64,000 nt of DNA from Desulfosoma caldarium (GTDB taxonomy: Bacteria; Desulfobacterota; Syntrophobacteria; Syntrophobacterales; DSM-9756), in NCBI RefSeq assembly GCF_003751385.1, contig NZ_RJVA01000011.1, forward strand, positions 378,412 through 442,411, given 5' to 3'. The translations under genes and the position numbers were made by a program. The stretch's first letter is position 1, and each line of letters begins with the position of its first letter. Below the pieces are notes generated by a model. That model searched no databases. It saw nothing but the letters and a program-made list of their open reading frames with translations, and was not told the origin of the DNA. Shown piece after piece: positions 1 to 8,676 of the stretch.

Positions 1-822
1 GATGCCATCACGGTGCAGCTCAAACCCTTCATGCATCACTTGGGCCTTTCGGCCATCGGCGCCGTGCCTCTGATCGTGGGCGGCCTGACCAGTGTCTACG
101 GTGGAATTGCCGCCATGTCGGTTTTGCCCCTCACCACGGGGGAGATGATCCTTCTGGCCAATTTTATTCTCATTTGTCACAACATGATTCAGGAAACCAT
201 CATTCAGTCCAAATCGGGCACTCGAGCCTGGAAGGCCGTGCTGGTGCGCGTGGGAGCGGCTGTGGCCACGGTTTATGTGTTGCAGTTTTTCGTCGGCACC
301 ACCCCTCATGACGTGGCAGCGGGAGAGGTGCCTCGAGCGGCGTCACAAGGGTTCATGGACATGACGCTGGCTTGGATTGTGGCCACAGCTCAACTGTGTC
401 TTAAGATTTTCGTCATCATCATGGGCATCATGATCGTGCTGGAAGTGGCCAAGGCCCGCAATTGGATTCAATGGATCGTCAAGGCGCTTGGCCCCCTGTT
501 GAGGGTCATGGGCCTATCCCATCGGGTGGGCGTTCTGTGGATGACCGCGGTGGTTTTCGGGTTGGCTTACGGCGGAGCGGTCATCGTGGAAGAAGCCAAG
601 AATGCCGCCTTGACACGACGTGAACTGGAGGCGCTGCATCTGTCCATCGGGGTCAATCATTCCATGGTGGAAGATCCCATGTTGTTTCTGCCTCTGGGAT
701 TGCCGCCTTTCTGGCTGTGGGTGCCGCGCCTTGTCACGGCGATCTGTATCACCTGGTGCCTGTCCCTTGGCACTTACCTTCTGTCTTCCAGAGCCAGAGC
801 GATGAGTCGGTCCAACAATTGA
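1..822 (+). CDS. nucleoside-recognition (Gate) domain membrane protein, 5' partial
   Basis: The reading frame is open from the first base of the window, so the true start lies upstream; a GTG at 13 is unlikely to be the start. At least seven hydrophobic segments are visible. The stretch around GLAYGGAVIVEEAKN followed by NHSMVEDP resembles the nucleoside-recognition/Gate domain found in nucleoside transporters and spore-maturation-type membrane proteins. Deltaproteobacteria carry many stand-alone copies of unknown substrate. Its last 49 bases overlap the convergent ddl gene. Family call is fairly sure; substrate is not predictable. Confidence 0.75.
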   Translation, partial: DAITVQLKPFMHHLGLSAIGAVPLIVGGLTSVYGGIAAMSVLPLTTGEMILLANFILICHNMIQETIIQSKSGTRAWKAVLVRVGAAVATVYVLQFFVGTTPHDVAAGEVPRAASQGFMDMTLAWIVATAQLCLKIFVIIMGIMIVLEVAKARNWIQWIVKALGPLLRVMGLSHRVGVLWMTAVVFGLAYGGAVIVEEAKNAALTRRELEALHLSIGVNHSMVEDPMLFLPLGLPPFWLWVPRLVTAICITWCLSLGTYLLSSRARAMSRSNN

Positions 823-1721
823 GAAAAGGAAAGCCCCGCGGCGGCCGCGGCCTGCGGAAAAAGGCTCGTTGGCGTCATGCCCGGAATGGTGTTGGTTTCC
901 AAGACATATATTTCTTTCGCCTCAAGATCCACCATCATATCGGTTCGGCTGTAGCCTCGGCAGCACAGAGCGCGATGAGCCTTCAGCGCCAGTTCCTGCG
1001 CCCTTTGGGTCAGCGGCGAGGAGAGGCGCGCCGGGCAGATTTCTTTGGAGGCTCCCGGCGTGTACTTGGCTTCATAGTCAAAAAATTCATGACGGTCTCC
1101 TGGAACGATTTCCACCAGGGGCAGAGCCTGTAGATCGTCATTGCCCAAAACACTACCGGTGACTTCAATGCCGGCGATGTACTTTTCCACCAGACATCGC
1201 CGATCGTAACCCCATGCTTTCGCCAGGGCTTGAGGTAAGTCATCTTCGCAACGCACAATGCTCAACCCAATGCTGGATCCTTCATGTTCCGGCTTGACGA
1301 CCACGGGCAGACCCAGCTCCTGAACAATGCGCTCAAAGGTCGGCGGTTTGGCCCGATCGACTACCACATACGGAGCCACAGGAATGCCGGCCTGCTGGTA
1401 AAGGCGCTTGCTGACGATCTTGTTCATGGCCACGGCGCTTCCCAGAACGCCGCTCCCTTGGTACGGAATCCCCAAAGAATCCAAAAAACCTTGAATGGTG
1501 CCGTCTTCTCCCATACGACCGTGAAGGATAATGAGGGCCACGTCGATGTGCGGCGCGTCCTGAACCAGGCGCGGAAGATCTTCCCGTGGGTCGTAGCGAA
1601 CCACGTCGTACTTTTCCTTGTCCAAGGCGTGAAAGACCTGTTGGGCGCTCTTGAGCGACACTTCCCTTTCGGCGGATACCCCTCCGGCCAACAGCGCAAC
1701 CCTCAGCCTGTTCCCGGCCAT
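774..1721 (-). CDS. ddl: D-alanine--D-alanine ligase
   Basis: ATP-grasp ligase that joins two D-alanines for the peptidoglycan stem peptide in the cytoplasm. The N-terminal LAGGVSAEREVSLKSA, the central EHEGSSIGLS loop and the C-terminal LETNTIPGMTPTS are Ddl signatures. Length (315 aa) is normal. I start at the ATG at 1721 because GGAGGAGGGG lies just upstream; an in-frame ATG at 1754 would add 11 residues. The gene follows an HD-domain hydrolase on the same strand and its 3' end runs 49 bases into the convergent membrane-protein gene. Confidence 0.95.
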   Translation of the reverse strand: MAGNRLRVALLAGGVSAEREVSLKSAQQVFHALDKEKYDVVRYDPREDLPRLVQDAPHIDVALIILHGRMGEDGTIQGFLDSLGIPYQGSGVLGSAVAMNKIVSKRLYQQAGIPVAPYVVVDRAKPPTFERIVQELGLPVVVKPEHEGSSIGLSIVRCEDDLPQALAKAWGYDRRCLVEKYIAGIEVTGSVLGNDDLQALPLVEIVPGDRHEFFDYEAKYTPGASKEICPARLSSPLTQRAQELALKAHRALCCRGYSRTDMMVDLEAKEIYVLETNTIPGMTPTSLFPQAAAAAGLSFSQLLDRLIALALEDRR

Positions 1722-1743
1722 GTTCCCCTCCTCCATGCGGTTT

Positions 1744-2316
1744 TCACAAATCAAGATTTGACTCCACGCTCAAGTGAGCGGCTTCCTGCGCCAGCTGTTC
1801 CGGTTTGAGCGACGTATGGGCGAAAAGCGTGCGTTCCAGGGTCTTGTAGAGCTGCCAGCGGCGCTTGAGATGGGCCAGTTTTTCGGGTGTGGTGCCGTAG
1901 CGGGCCAGCAAGTCCTCAAACCTTTCGTCCAGCAGCACAATGGCTTCGTGCTTGACGCGCTTGTCGGCGTAGTTGACCACGATGGACTCGGAAAAAGGGG
2001 CCTTCAGCATGCTTTCATCCAAAAAAATGTGGTCGCGCACGATGGGGGCAACAAGGCTCAGGCCCATCTCTTCCAGCATGGAAGCGCCCAGATGAGCGTG
2101 GTTTTCTCCGGTCTTGAGCGAGATGTCCTTGGCGATGTCGTGAAGAAGCCCGCCGGCGCAGACCAAGTCCAGGTGAAGCCGATGGCTGTTGCCGTTGAGA
2201 TGGCGGGCCAGAGTCACGGCGCATCGGGCCACCTGAAGGCTGTGGGCCACGATGTGAGCGGGCAGGTTCACCCTTTGCAAAATTTCCAAGCATTCAATCA
2301 TGGTCGGGATTTTCAA
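1744..2316 (-). CDS. HD-domain metal-dependent phosphohydrolase
   Basis: 190-residue protein with the HD fold: histidines in the first helix (residues 21-25), the paired HD in GGLLHDIAKD, a later DHIF and the ADKRV helix match HD/HDIG phosphohydrolases. The substrate is unknown; small HD proteins of this type act on nucleotides or nucleotide-like phosphates. A TTG start at 2316 is preceded by GGGGAAG; an ATG at 2301 is possible. The stop is 22 bases upstream of the chosen ddl start, so the two are probably cotranscribed. Confidence 0.75.
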   Translation of the reverse strand: MKIPTMIECLEILQRVNLPAHIVAHSLQVARCAVTLARHLNGNSHRLHLDLVCAGGLLHDIAKDISLKTGENHAHLGASMLEEMGLSLVAPIVRDHIFLDESMLKAPFSESIVVNYADKRVKHEAIVLLDERFEDLLARYGTTPEKLAHLKRRWQLYKTLERTLFAHTSLKPEQLAQEAAHLSVESNLDL

Positions 2317-2874
2317 GGTGCTTCCCCTTTTCCGTCTTCGCAGGTGGCTTCAGCCTAGCATAACCTTCAAAAGATTCAAGACGTGCAAGGGTTCACGGGA
2401 GTCGAAGATGAAAATCGACGAATTTCTATGAAAGAAAGAGATTGCACGAGGTTCCATGATCAAACGGGGTGACACACTCCCACGCGTCAAAGCCCAAAAG
2501 AACGATATCCCGAAGGAAAACCTTTCATGGGTAAATGCCTCTTGAATCCGTCAGTTGCATGAGATGCTCGCCTAACATCTGTGCATTCCGAAAGTTTTTC
2601 AAACCTCGCAGGCCCTCCTCGACGACGGCAGACGAAGGAAGACGGACTTTGACCGACCGCCAAAAAACCGCTAACTACGCACCCGAGGAGACGCAAGGCT
2701 CGCACTGGCAATTTGAGGTTTCTAAGATAATTCCGGTTGCATCCAGTCGTTAAGGCTCTTTCCCCGTCCCCCCTGATTGCGCGCAATCGCCTTAAGGTCC
2801 TGGGCCAGGCGGCGAGGTGTGGGCGTGGGGGGGGTGAAGGGCATGGGAGCAAGTTGTTTGGGGAGGCTGAGGTC
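2317..2874. other. intergenic region between HD hydrolase and dnaA, no gene seen
   Basis: About 560 bases between divergently transcribed genes. I looked for 9-mer DnaA boxes of the TTATCCACA type on both strands and saw none. Short open frames here have no recognisable protein and no convincing ribosome site. Promoters for the two flanking genes must lie here, but no -35/-10 pair is good enough to call. Confidence 0.4.
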
Positions 2875-4242
2875 ATGGAGAATGAATGGAAAGCCGTCTG
2901 CGAAAAGCTTCGGCAGGGCCTATCCAATGGGCAATACGAATTTTATGTGGCCACCCTTTCATTCGTTCGCTTTGACGGACATTGCCTTACCTTGGGATGC
3001 CGGAGCAAATTCCATGCGGATTGGGTGCGTGCGCACTTGTCTGGCCGCATCCTGGAAGCGGCTCAGGAGCGCTTTCCTCAGCTGAAGGGATGCCGGTTTG
3101 AAATCCTTCCGCAGGTTTCGGAAGACGAGCCTCAGGAGAAGGAGGAAGAGGAGATTCGAGAGCGCCCATCCGGCCAGCTGACCTTTATGGACATCGGCCA
3201 ACCCGTGCGCTCGGTATTTAATCCGCGATTTACCTTTGATCAGTTCGTCGTCGGCCAATCCAACCAATTCGCCTACGCCACGTGCAGGGCCATGACGGCC
3301 CAGCACGGTTTTCATCATCAGTCCGTCTATCTCATGGCCGACCCCGGCTTGGGCAAGAGTCATCTCACCCATGCCGTCGGTAATCTTCTGACCCGTCAAG
3401 CCCCTAACCTGCGCGTGCGCTATGTCACGGCGGAACAGTTCACCAACGAAATGGTGGCGGCTCTGCGGCGCGACCGCATCGAGGATTTCAAGAAAACCTA
3501 CCGAGATGGGTGCGATATTCTCTTACTGGAAAAGGTGGAATTTTTCGCCGGTAAACGCAAGATTCAGGATGAGCTTATCTACACGCTGGATGAATTGTTG
3601 GATCGAGGCCGGCGCATCATCTGCACGGGAAAGACGTCACCCAAAGACATTCCCAAACTCAACCGAGAGCTGCGATCTCGTCTTGGGGGACTTTTGGTCG
3701 CGCCCATCGATCGGCCGGATTTTGAAATGCGCAAGGAAATCATTCGTCGTAAAGCGGCCTATGACAATGTGCATCTGCCCATGGAGGTGGTGGAGTTTCT
3801 CGCGGATCGCGTCACCACCGATGTGCGGCAATTGGAAAGCTGTCTTGTGGGTCTGATGGCCAAGAGCAGCATTTTGGGCATTCCCATCTCGGTGAGCTTG
3901 GCTCGGGAGGTGACACAGACCATCTTGGATTATCTGCCCACGTTGGACATTGCGCATGTGACCGGAGCGGTCTGCAAGAGCTTTGGCCTTCAGGAAGAGG
4001 ACTTGCGGTCCAAGGCGCGCAGCCGACGCATTTCTGAAGCTCGCCAGCTGGCCATGTACCTGTGTCGCAAATACACCAAAGAGTCTCTGAACGTGATTGC
4101 CCAAGCCTTTAACCGAAGCCACAGCACGGTGATCTACGCGGTTAAAAAAGTGGATCACGAACTGAGTCGTAAAAACAGCACCATGAGAAAGTATCTGGAA
4201 CATGTGTCTCGAAGAATAGAGACCCGGTGCCTGGACGAATAA
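2875..4242 (+). CDS. dnaA: chromosomal replication initiator DnaA, divergent
   Basis: 455-residue AAA+ protein with full DnaA architecture: N-terminal domain I (1-80), acidic linker (83-96), AAA+ core (about 115-325) and C-terminal helix-turn-helix with NRSHSTVIYAVKK (413-425), which matches the DNA-box-recognition helix. Walker A is ADPGLGKSH (156-163). Walker B is atypical: DILLLEKVEF (214-223), where most DnaA proteins have two aspartates. The arginine-finger region LRSRL (266-270) and the sensor-2 arginine in VRQLES are kept. The ATG at 2875 follows GGGAGG. An upstream extension to 2737 is open but has no DnaA-like sequence. It is not next to dnaN and no DnaA boxes are visible, so it may be the main initiator away from oriC or a paralogue. 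Confidence 0.88.
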   Translation: MENEWKAVCEKLRQGLSNGQYEFYVATLSFVRFDGHCLTLGCRSKFHADWVRAHLSGRILEAAQERFPQLKGCRFEILPQVSEDEPQEKEEEEIRERPSGQLTFMDIGQPVRSVFNPRFTFDQFVVGQSNQFAYATCRAMTAQHGFHHQSVYLMADPGLGKSHLTHAVGNLLTRQAPNLRVRYVTAEQFTNEMVAALRRDRIEDFKKTYRDGCDILLLEKVEFFAGKRKIQDELIYTLDELLDRGRRIICTGKTSPKDIPKLNRELRSRLGGLLVAPIDRPDFEMRKEIIRRKAAYDNVHLPMEVVEFLADRVTTDVRQLESCLVGLMAKSSILGIPISVSLAREVTQTILDYLPTLDIAHVTGAVCKSFGLQEEDLRSKARSRRISEARQLAMYLCRKYTKESLNVIAQAFNRSHSTVIYAVKKVDHELSRKNSTMRKYLEHVSRRIETRCLDE

Positions 4243-4463
4243 GCTCGGAGTGAAGGGGGGCCTTGAAATCCGTTCCATAAGACGCGAATCTTGAACCTTT
4301 GGCCCCTCTCAAAGAACAAGCCCGCAAAAGGCTCTGAAAAGGATGTGTGTTCAAAAAAGGCGACGGTTTTCTGGAGCGTGAGCGTCTCCTCGGCCGGCCA
4401 TGCGGCCAGAGGGCTGTGCGCTCAGTCAAGGCGCCTTCGAAGGACCCTGATAACAGCCTAGCC

Positions 4464-5093
4464 CTACGAGGCGGTGTCAAAGGAAGCCTGGCACAGATCG
4501 TTCATAAGTTCTTGCATCCATCGAGCCACCACTCGGTTCATGGCTCGGGTGAGTTCTTCCGGAGAGGTCTCCTGAACGACGGTTTCAGTGGCGCGATAGG
4601 TTTTTTGAAAGACCAGCTTTTTGGGGTTGGCTTCCCGCCAAACGATGATCCGCACGTCCAAGACGGCTTCTGCGCGCCCTGGGGAAAGCTGAAAATTGAA
4701 TTCACGGATGCGACCTCCCAAGTGTAGTTCCGGAAGAAAACCCGGACTGCCCGGAACATTGACGACAGAAAAGGCCCGAACTTGGGATGCCGTTTCCACA
4801 ATGGCCTGTCCGAGCATTTCTCCCGGCGTGCTGATCCAACGGTATCGCGATGAAAGCTGCAGCGCATGATCGCCTGTGACCAGCACCAGTTCGTTGCGGT
4901 CATAGGGCGCGGCGCCGTCCAATGCCCAGACCCGCAAGGGTTCGGGCTTTGAGCTGGCGCAGCCCCATGACGATGCGTCGGGCGCCTGGACCTGGTAATA
5001 CACGGGAGGGGTTGCCGTAGGAAGGAGGGCACCGCATCCCGCAGCGGCGAAGGCCATCATCACAAGGAGGCCGAAAAAGAATTTCATTTTCAT
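4464..5093 (-). CDS. ABC-type transport auxiliary lipoprotein (Mla/PqiC-like)
   Basis: Begins with a lipoprotein signal peptide ending FAAAGC (Cys20), so it is predicted to be lipidated at the inner or outer membrane. The remainder resembles the ABC-type transport auxiliary lipoprotein family (PqiC/YmbA-like) that accompanies MCE transporters: a YYQV strand near the N terminus and a long C-terminal helix rich in E, R and M. The ATG at 5093 overlaps the mlaD stop in an ATGA, which indicates translational coupling and makes it the last gene of the mla operon. It likely helps bridge the MlaD shuttle to the outer membrane (inference). Confidence 0.8.
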   Translation of the reverse strand: MKMKFFFGLLVMMAFAAAGCGALLPTATPPVYYQVQAPDASSWGCASSKPEPLRVWALDGAAPYDRNELVLVTGDHALQLSSRYRWISTPGEMLGQAIVETASQVRAFSVVNVPGSPGFLPELHLGGRIREFNFQLSPGRAEAVLDVRIIVWREANPKKLVFQKTYRATETVVQETSPEELTRAMNRVVARWMQELMNDLCQASFDTAS

Positions 5094-6091
5094 GGCTTTG
5101 GCTTCTCCAGAGGGTCTTGAAAGCGTCCGGGAAACAGAATTTTTTGCGGTTCTTCCCGCAAAGCGCGCACGGTGGCGGTGAGCTGGTCCAAAAGTTTTTT
5201 CAGAGCATAGAGGTCCTGGGTCAAAAGGATCAGCGTTTCCTGGGACTGGGCTTTCCATTGAGTCATGGCGGCATGGGTTTCTTGGGACAAAGCGGCTAGG
5301 GTCTGCGTGGCGTCCCTGGCAGAGGCCAAGCTGGCTATAAGGTTTTTGAGGCTTTCGTGAAGGTCCTTGGATTTGATGGCTTTTTCAAGATGGGCTGCCG
5401 TCCTGGACAAGTCTTTCATGCCGCGGCGCACATGTTTTGTGATGATTTCCAGCTCATTGCGATTCAGAGTGGCTTCCAGGATTTGCCCGAGGTGTGCCAG
5501 AGCTTCCGTGCCGTGGCGAAGGTTTTTCAGGGTTTCCGCAAGATCTTCTCCACCCACGACCTCGGCCACCAATGCGCCCACCTCTTTCCATTGTTCCGTG
5601 AGGCCTTCCAAATCCATGGCCAGAATTTTTCCATAAAGGCTTTCCAGGGCCATTTTCAGTTCCTGAATTTCCGAAGGGTAGGAACGAATCACGGGGTGCG
5701 GTGGTTGAAAATCCAGCTTGGGCGTGACCTCAGGGATGTTGGGAGGGGCCGTGTCGATTTCAAGAAAACGCAGACCCGTGATGCCTTGTTCTCGCAAGCG
5801 AATGGCCAAGCTATCATCAATGAGAAAGTCGGGTCGAAGATGCATGACCACTTCAATAAGGCGCCCATCGGGACCCAAGCCGATGGAAACGACTCGGCCG
5901 ACGGCGACGCCCCGGTAATTGACAATGGCATCCTTTTGCAGCCCTTTGACCGACTCTGCGAAATAGGTCACGTAGGGTCGAGTCTCTTCAAAGAAATGAG
6001 AGGCTCCAAGCCATAGAACAGCGATGAGGCCCAAGAGCCCACAGGAGAGTACAAAGAGACCAATGCGGAAAGGGTTTAACGGACGACCCAC
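5090..6091 (-). CDS. mlaD: MCE-family lipid-binding subunit (MlaD)
   Basis: One N-terminal transmembrane helix (about residues 8-28) followed by a periplasmic MCE domain (VKGLQKDAIVNYRGVAVGRV, through TGLRFLEID), then a long helical coiled region. Family members bind phospholipid between the inner and outer membranes as part of MlaFEDB. I start at GTG 6091 because AGGAGG lies six bases upstream; the TTG at 6106 would place that motif inside the coding region. It starts 11 bases after the mlaF stop. At 333 aa it is longer than E. coli MlaD because of the helical tail, as in many deltaproteobacterial homologues. Confidence 0.85.
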   Translation of the reverse strand: MGRPLNPFRIGLFVLSCGLLGLIAVLWLGASHFFEETRPYVTYFAESVKGLQKDAIVNYRGVAVGRVVSIGLGPDGRLIEVVMHLRPDFLIDDSLAIRLREQGITGLRFLEIDTAPPNIPEVTPKLDFQPPHPVIRSYPSEIQELKMALESLYGKILAMDLEGLTEQWKEVGALVAEVVGGEDLAETLKNLRHGTEALAHLGQILEATLNRNELEIITKHVRRGMKDLSRTAAHLEKAIKSKDLHESLKNLIASLASARDATQTLAALSQETHAAMTQWKAQSQETLILLTQDLYALKKLLDQLTATVRALREEPQKILFPGRFQDPLEKPKP

Positions 6092-6102
6092 AGAAATCCT
6101 CC

Positions 6103-6924
6103 TCAACTGGGCACGCTGCCCCCAAGCTCCGCCGCCCGCAGCATGGCCGGTTGGCGGTGAAAGAAAGCGCGCACCCGGGGGTCTGTGCTTTCGTTTTTCA
6201 GTTTCTCCGGCGTTCCGACGGCGATGACGCCTTGAGCGGATTTGTCCAGCATGATGCAGCGCGTGGCGATGGTTTCAATGCTGGCCAGCTCATGAGTGAT
6301 GACCACCATGGTGATGCCCAGGGCGCGATTGCATTCCATGAGAAGTTCATCCAATTCGGCGGCAGTGATGGGGTCCAGACCTGCGGACGGCTCATCACAA
6401 AAAAGAATCTGTGGATCCAACGCCATGGCTCGAGCCAGGGCCGCCCGCTTACGCATGCCGCCGCTCAATTCGGACGGCATGAAGTGCGCGTAGTCAGCAA
6501 GACCCACTGTTTCCAATTTGAAATGCACGATGTCTTCAATCAATCGCCGGGGCAAGTCGGTAAATTCTTCAAGGGGCATGGCCACGTTGTCGGCGATGGA
6601 AAGGGATCCCAGCAGAGCGCCGTACTGAAACAGCACGCCGATGTGCCGGCGAACGGCTTCAAGGGCCATATCCCCTTGCGGGCCCGTGATGCACCGGCCG
6701 CCGATCCACACGGATCCGCGAAGAGGCGGAAGAAGCCCGATCAGGGCCTTGAGCAGGGTGCTCTTACCGCACCCGCTGCCGCCCAGTACGGCGACGATTT
6801 CCCCCGTGTAAACGGAAAATGTCACATCTCGGAGGATCAGGCGGTCCCCGTAGCCCAGGGTCAAATCGTCGGTGTGAATCATGACGTCGCCCGAAAAAGG
6901 CATGGTGGGTTCCATGGCACCCAT
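6103..6924 (-). CDS. mlaF: ABC transporter ATP-binding protein (MlaF)
   Basis: Complete ABC ATPase: Walker A GGSGCGKST, Q-loop LFQYGALLGS, signature LSGGMRKRAALARAMA, Walker B ILFCDEPSAGLDP and the switch histidine VITHELAS. The LSGGMRKR signature and the FQ.GALF-type Q-loop are typical of MlaF/Ttg2A. It energises phospholipid transport by the MlaE permease. The start is uncertain: an ATG at 6924 gives a family-like N terminus, while the frame is open to a GTG at 7020. No strong ribosome site separates the options. Confidence 0.9.
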   Translation of the reverse strand: MGAMEPTMPFSGDVMIHTDDLTLGYGDRLILRDVTFSVYTGEIVAVLGGSGCGKSTLLKALIGLLPPLRGSVWIGGRCITGPQGDMALEAVRRHIGVLFQYGALLGSLSIADNVAMPLEEFTDLPRRLIEDIVHFKLETVGLADYAHFMPSELSGGMRKRAALARAMALDPQILFCDEPSAGLDPITAAELDELLMECNRALGITMVVITHELASIETIATRCIMLDKSAQGVIAVGTPEKLKNESTDPRVRAFFHRQPAMLRAAELGGSVPS

Positions 6925-7064
6925 CTCACGCCTCACATCCAGGGCAACGACGCTCTCTTTGCGCCTCCATTTCGTGAAAGTCCTTTCCTCATGGTCAGCA
7001 AACACCGCAGGCCTCGCCACGTGCTGTGGCAGCCCCTTTCACACCTTCCGTTCGCAGCCCCTTT

Positions 7065-8231
7065 TTATATGTCAAAAACATGATAGAGCACGGTAAAGGC
7101 TGCATCGGCCAAAATGATCATGAAAATAGATGTGACCACGGCCGATGTGGTCATGCGGCCCACACTGTCCGCCGATTTTTCCGTTTGAAGCCCTCGCAGA
7201 CACCCCACTAAAGCCACCAACACCGCAAAGACGAAACTTTTGGCCAGACCCGAAAGCACATCGGTGACCGTAAGAATCTGCCCCACTTCCACAATAAAGC
7301 TGGCAGGGGTGAGGTCCAAGCCGAGCGTGCCCACCACCAGGCCGCCAAGGATTCCCGAGGTGTTGGCAAAGACGGTGAGTAAAGGACCCGAAATGGCTAA
7401 AGCGTTCACCTTGGGCATGATGAGATATTCGGTGACGTTGAACCCCATGACCGTCAGCGCATCCACTTCTTCGTTGACTTTCATGGTGCCAATTTCGGCG
7501 GCAAAGGCCGCGGCGGAGCGGCCTGCGAGAATGATGGCCGTCATGAGAGGGCCCAATTCTCGCGTGAGGGCCAGGCTCACCAGGTCCGCCACAAAGATGT
7601 TGGCACCAAATTGCCGAAGCTGCACCGCGGCTTGAAAGGCCATGATCAAGCCCATGAGAAAGCTCACGAGAAACACGATGGGCATGGCTTCCGATCCGGC
7701 CCGCTGCACATAATAGAGCACTTCCTTGATTCGAAACCGTTTGGGATGAAGACAGCAGGGGAAAAAGGCGACCGTGACGTTTCCGACAAAAAGGACCATG
7801 TCTCGCAGATCTTGCCAGGCCTCAAGAGATGCTTCACCAAGCCGCGTCACAAAGCCCCGAGCAGGCCTTGGTGCCGAAACCTTTGTGCCCTGCGTGCGCT
7901 GGAGACCCCCAAAGGTGAAAAAGGCTTGAAACCGCTCGGGAACCCCCTTCAGTTCAAAGGCGATGGCACGCTGAGCGCAACGGTCCCGCACGCTCTTTAA
8001 CAGCACCAACCCGGCACTGTCCACGGCGTCCAGGCCGGACACATCCACCACCACATGCCGAAGGGATGGATGGATCCACAGGTTCTGAAGGGTTTTCCAA
8101 TGGTCGGCGACGGTCTTGAGGGTCAGTGGACCCGTGGGAGCCCATGTGGCGTGCCCAGGTTCCCTGACGTCGATGGATGCATGCGGGACCTTCATGGAAG
8201 GACCAAGCGTTTCACGCGGCTCACCCACCAT
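7065..8231 (-). CDS. mlaE: Mla permease with N-terminal STAS domain (MlaB-MlaE fusion)
   Basis: 388 residues in two parts. Residues about 20-115 form a STAS domain (VVVDVSGLDAVDSAGLVLLKS, with the serine typical of MlaB). Residues about 150-388 form an MlaE permease with five or more membrane helices and the conserved ALTRELGPLMTAIILAGR and EIGTMKVNEEVDAL motifs. In E. coli these are separate proteins, MlaB and MlaE; here they are fused. The ATG at 8231 lies 11 bases inside the end of ihfA, which suggests coupling. An ATG at 8195 is the alternative start. It forms the inner-membrane channel with MlaF and MlaD. Confidence 0.9.
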   Translation of the reverse strand: MVGEPRETLGPSMKVPHASIDVREPGHATWAPTGPLTLKTVADHWKTLQNLWIHPSLRHVVVDVSGLDAVDSAGLVLLKSVRDRCAQRAIAFELKGVPERFQAFFTFGGLQRTQGTKVSAPRPARGFVTRLGEASLEAWQDLRDMVLFVGNVTVAFFPCCLHPKRFRIKEVLYYVQRAGSEAMPIVFLVSFLMGLIMAFQAAVQLRQFGANIFVADLVSLALTRELGPLMTAIILAGRSAAAFAAEIGTMKVNEEVDALTVMGFNVTEYLIMPKVNALAISGPLLTVFANTSGILGGLVVGTLGLDLTPASFIVEVGQILTVTDVLSGLAKSFVFAVLVALVGCLRGLQTEKSADSVGRMTTSAVVTSIFMIILADAAFTVLYHVFDI

Positions 8232-8508
8232 GGTTGATGCGGTCGCGCAGAACCCCGGAACACTTGAAGGTCACCACGCGGCGCGGAGGCAACTGAATGG
8301 GATCGCCGGTTTGCGGGTTGCGCCCGCGACGCTGATTCTTCTGCTTCACACTAAATTTACCAAATCCGCTGATGAGCACGTCCTCTCCGTCTTCCAGGGT
8401 CTGTTTGATAATCTCAAAAAGTGTCTCCACAATTTGAGCGGATTCGGCCTTGGTGAACACGTTTTCGGCAAAGAGGTTGTCGACGATCTGCGCTTTGGTC
8501 AAAGTCAT
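8221..8508 (-). CDS. ihfA: integration host factor, alpha subunit
   Basis: 95-residue HU/IHF-family protein. MTLTKAQIVDNLF, the hinge ISGFGKFSVKQKNQRRGRNP and RRVVTFKCS match IhfA more closely than HU, including the proline in the DNA-intercalating arm. It bends DNA in recombination, replication and regulation. The ATG at 8508 is preceded by GGAAAGGA. The gene is the first of the string that continues into mlaE; their coding regions overlap by 11 bases. A perfect palindrome sits in its leader (8540-8560) and a probable promoter at 8600-8628. Confidence 0.9.
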   Translation of the reverse strand: MTLTKAQIVDNLFAENVFTKAESAQIVETLFEIIKQTLEDGEDVLISGFGKFSVKQKNQRRGRNPQTGDPIQLPPRRVVTFKCSGVLRDRINHGG

Positions 8509-8539
8509 CTTTCGTCCTTTCCTTTGACATGGATCAGGG

Positions 8540-8560
8540 GCGCTCGAGAACCTCGAGCGC
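8540..8560 (-). promoter_or_regulatory. perfect palindrome in the ihfA leader
   Basis: Two 9-base arms, GCGCTCGAG and CTCGAGCGC, around a 3-base loop, 32 bases before the ihfA start. There is no following T run, so it is not a classical terminator. It could be an operator or an mRNA hairpin that affects stability or translation of ihfA. Confidence 0.4.
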
Positions 8561-8599
8561 ACGCGGACCAAAGACCCAATCTCTTCTTTCATTCTCGAC

Positions 8600-8628
8600 T
8601 CTTTATCGGAACATCCATCGGATTTCAA
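8600..8628 (-). promoter_or_regulatory. probable sigma-70 promoter for ihfA
   Basis: Minus strand TTGAAA (8623-8628), 17-base spacer, TAAAGA (8600-8605). It lies between the tRNA-Met terminator and the ihfA start, where a promoter is needed. The -10 match is only moderate. Confidence 0.4.
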
Positions 8629-8631
8629 TAC

Positions 8632-8662
8632 AAAAAAAGGACCGCCTTGGTCGTGGCGGTCC
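8632..8662 (-). terminator. intrinsic terminator of tRNA-Met
   Basis: Minus strand GGACCGCC, 8-base loop, GGCGGTCC, then seven T residues. Perfect 8-bp stem directly downstream of the tRNA gene and upstream of the ihfA promoter. Confidence 0.85.
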
Positions 8663-8676
8663 CAATCTTTCGAAAA

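Noticed and set aside
2317-2874. Chromosomal origin next to dnaA
   Set aside because: No cluster of DnaA-box 9-mers or AT-rich unwinding element could be seen.
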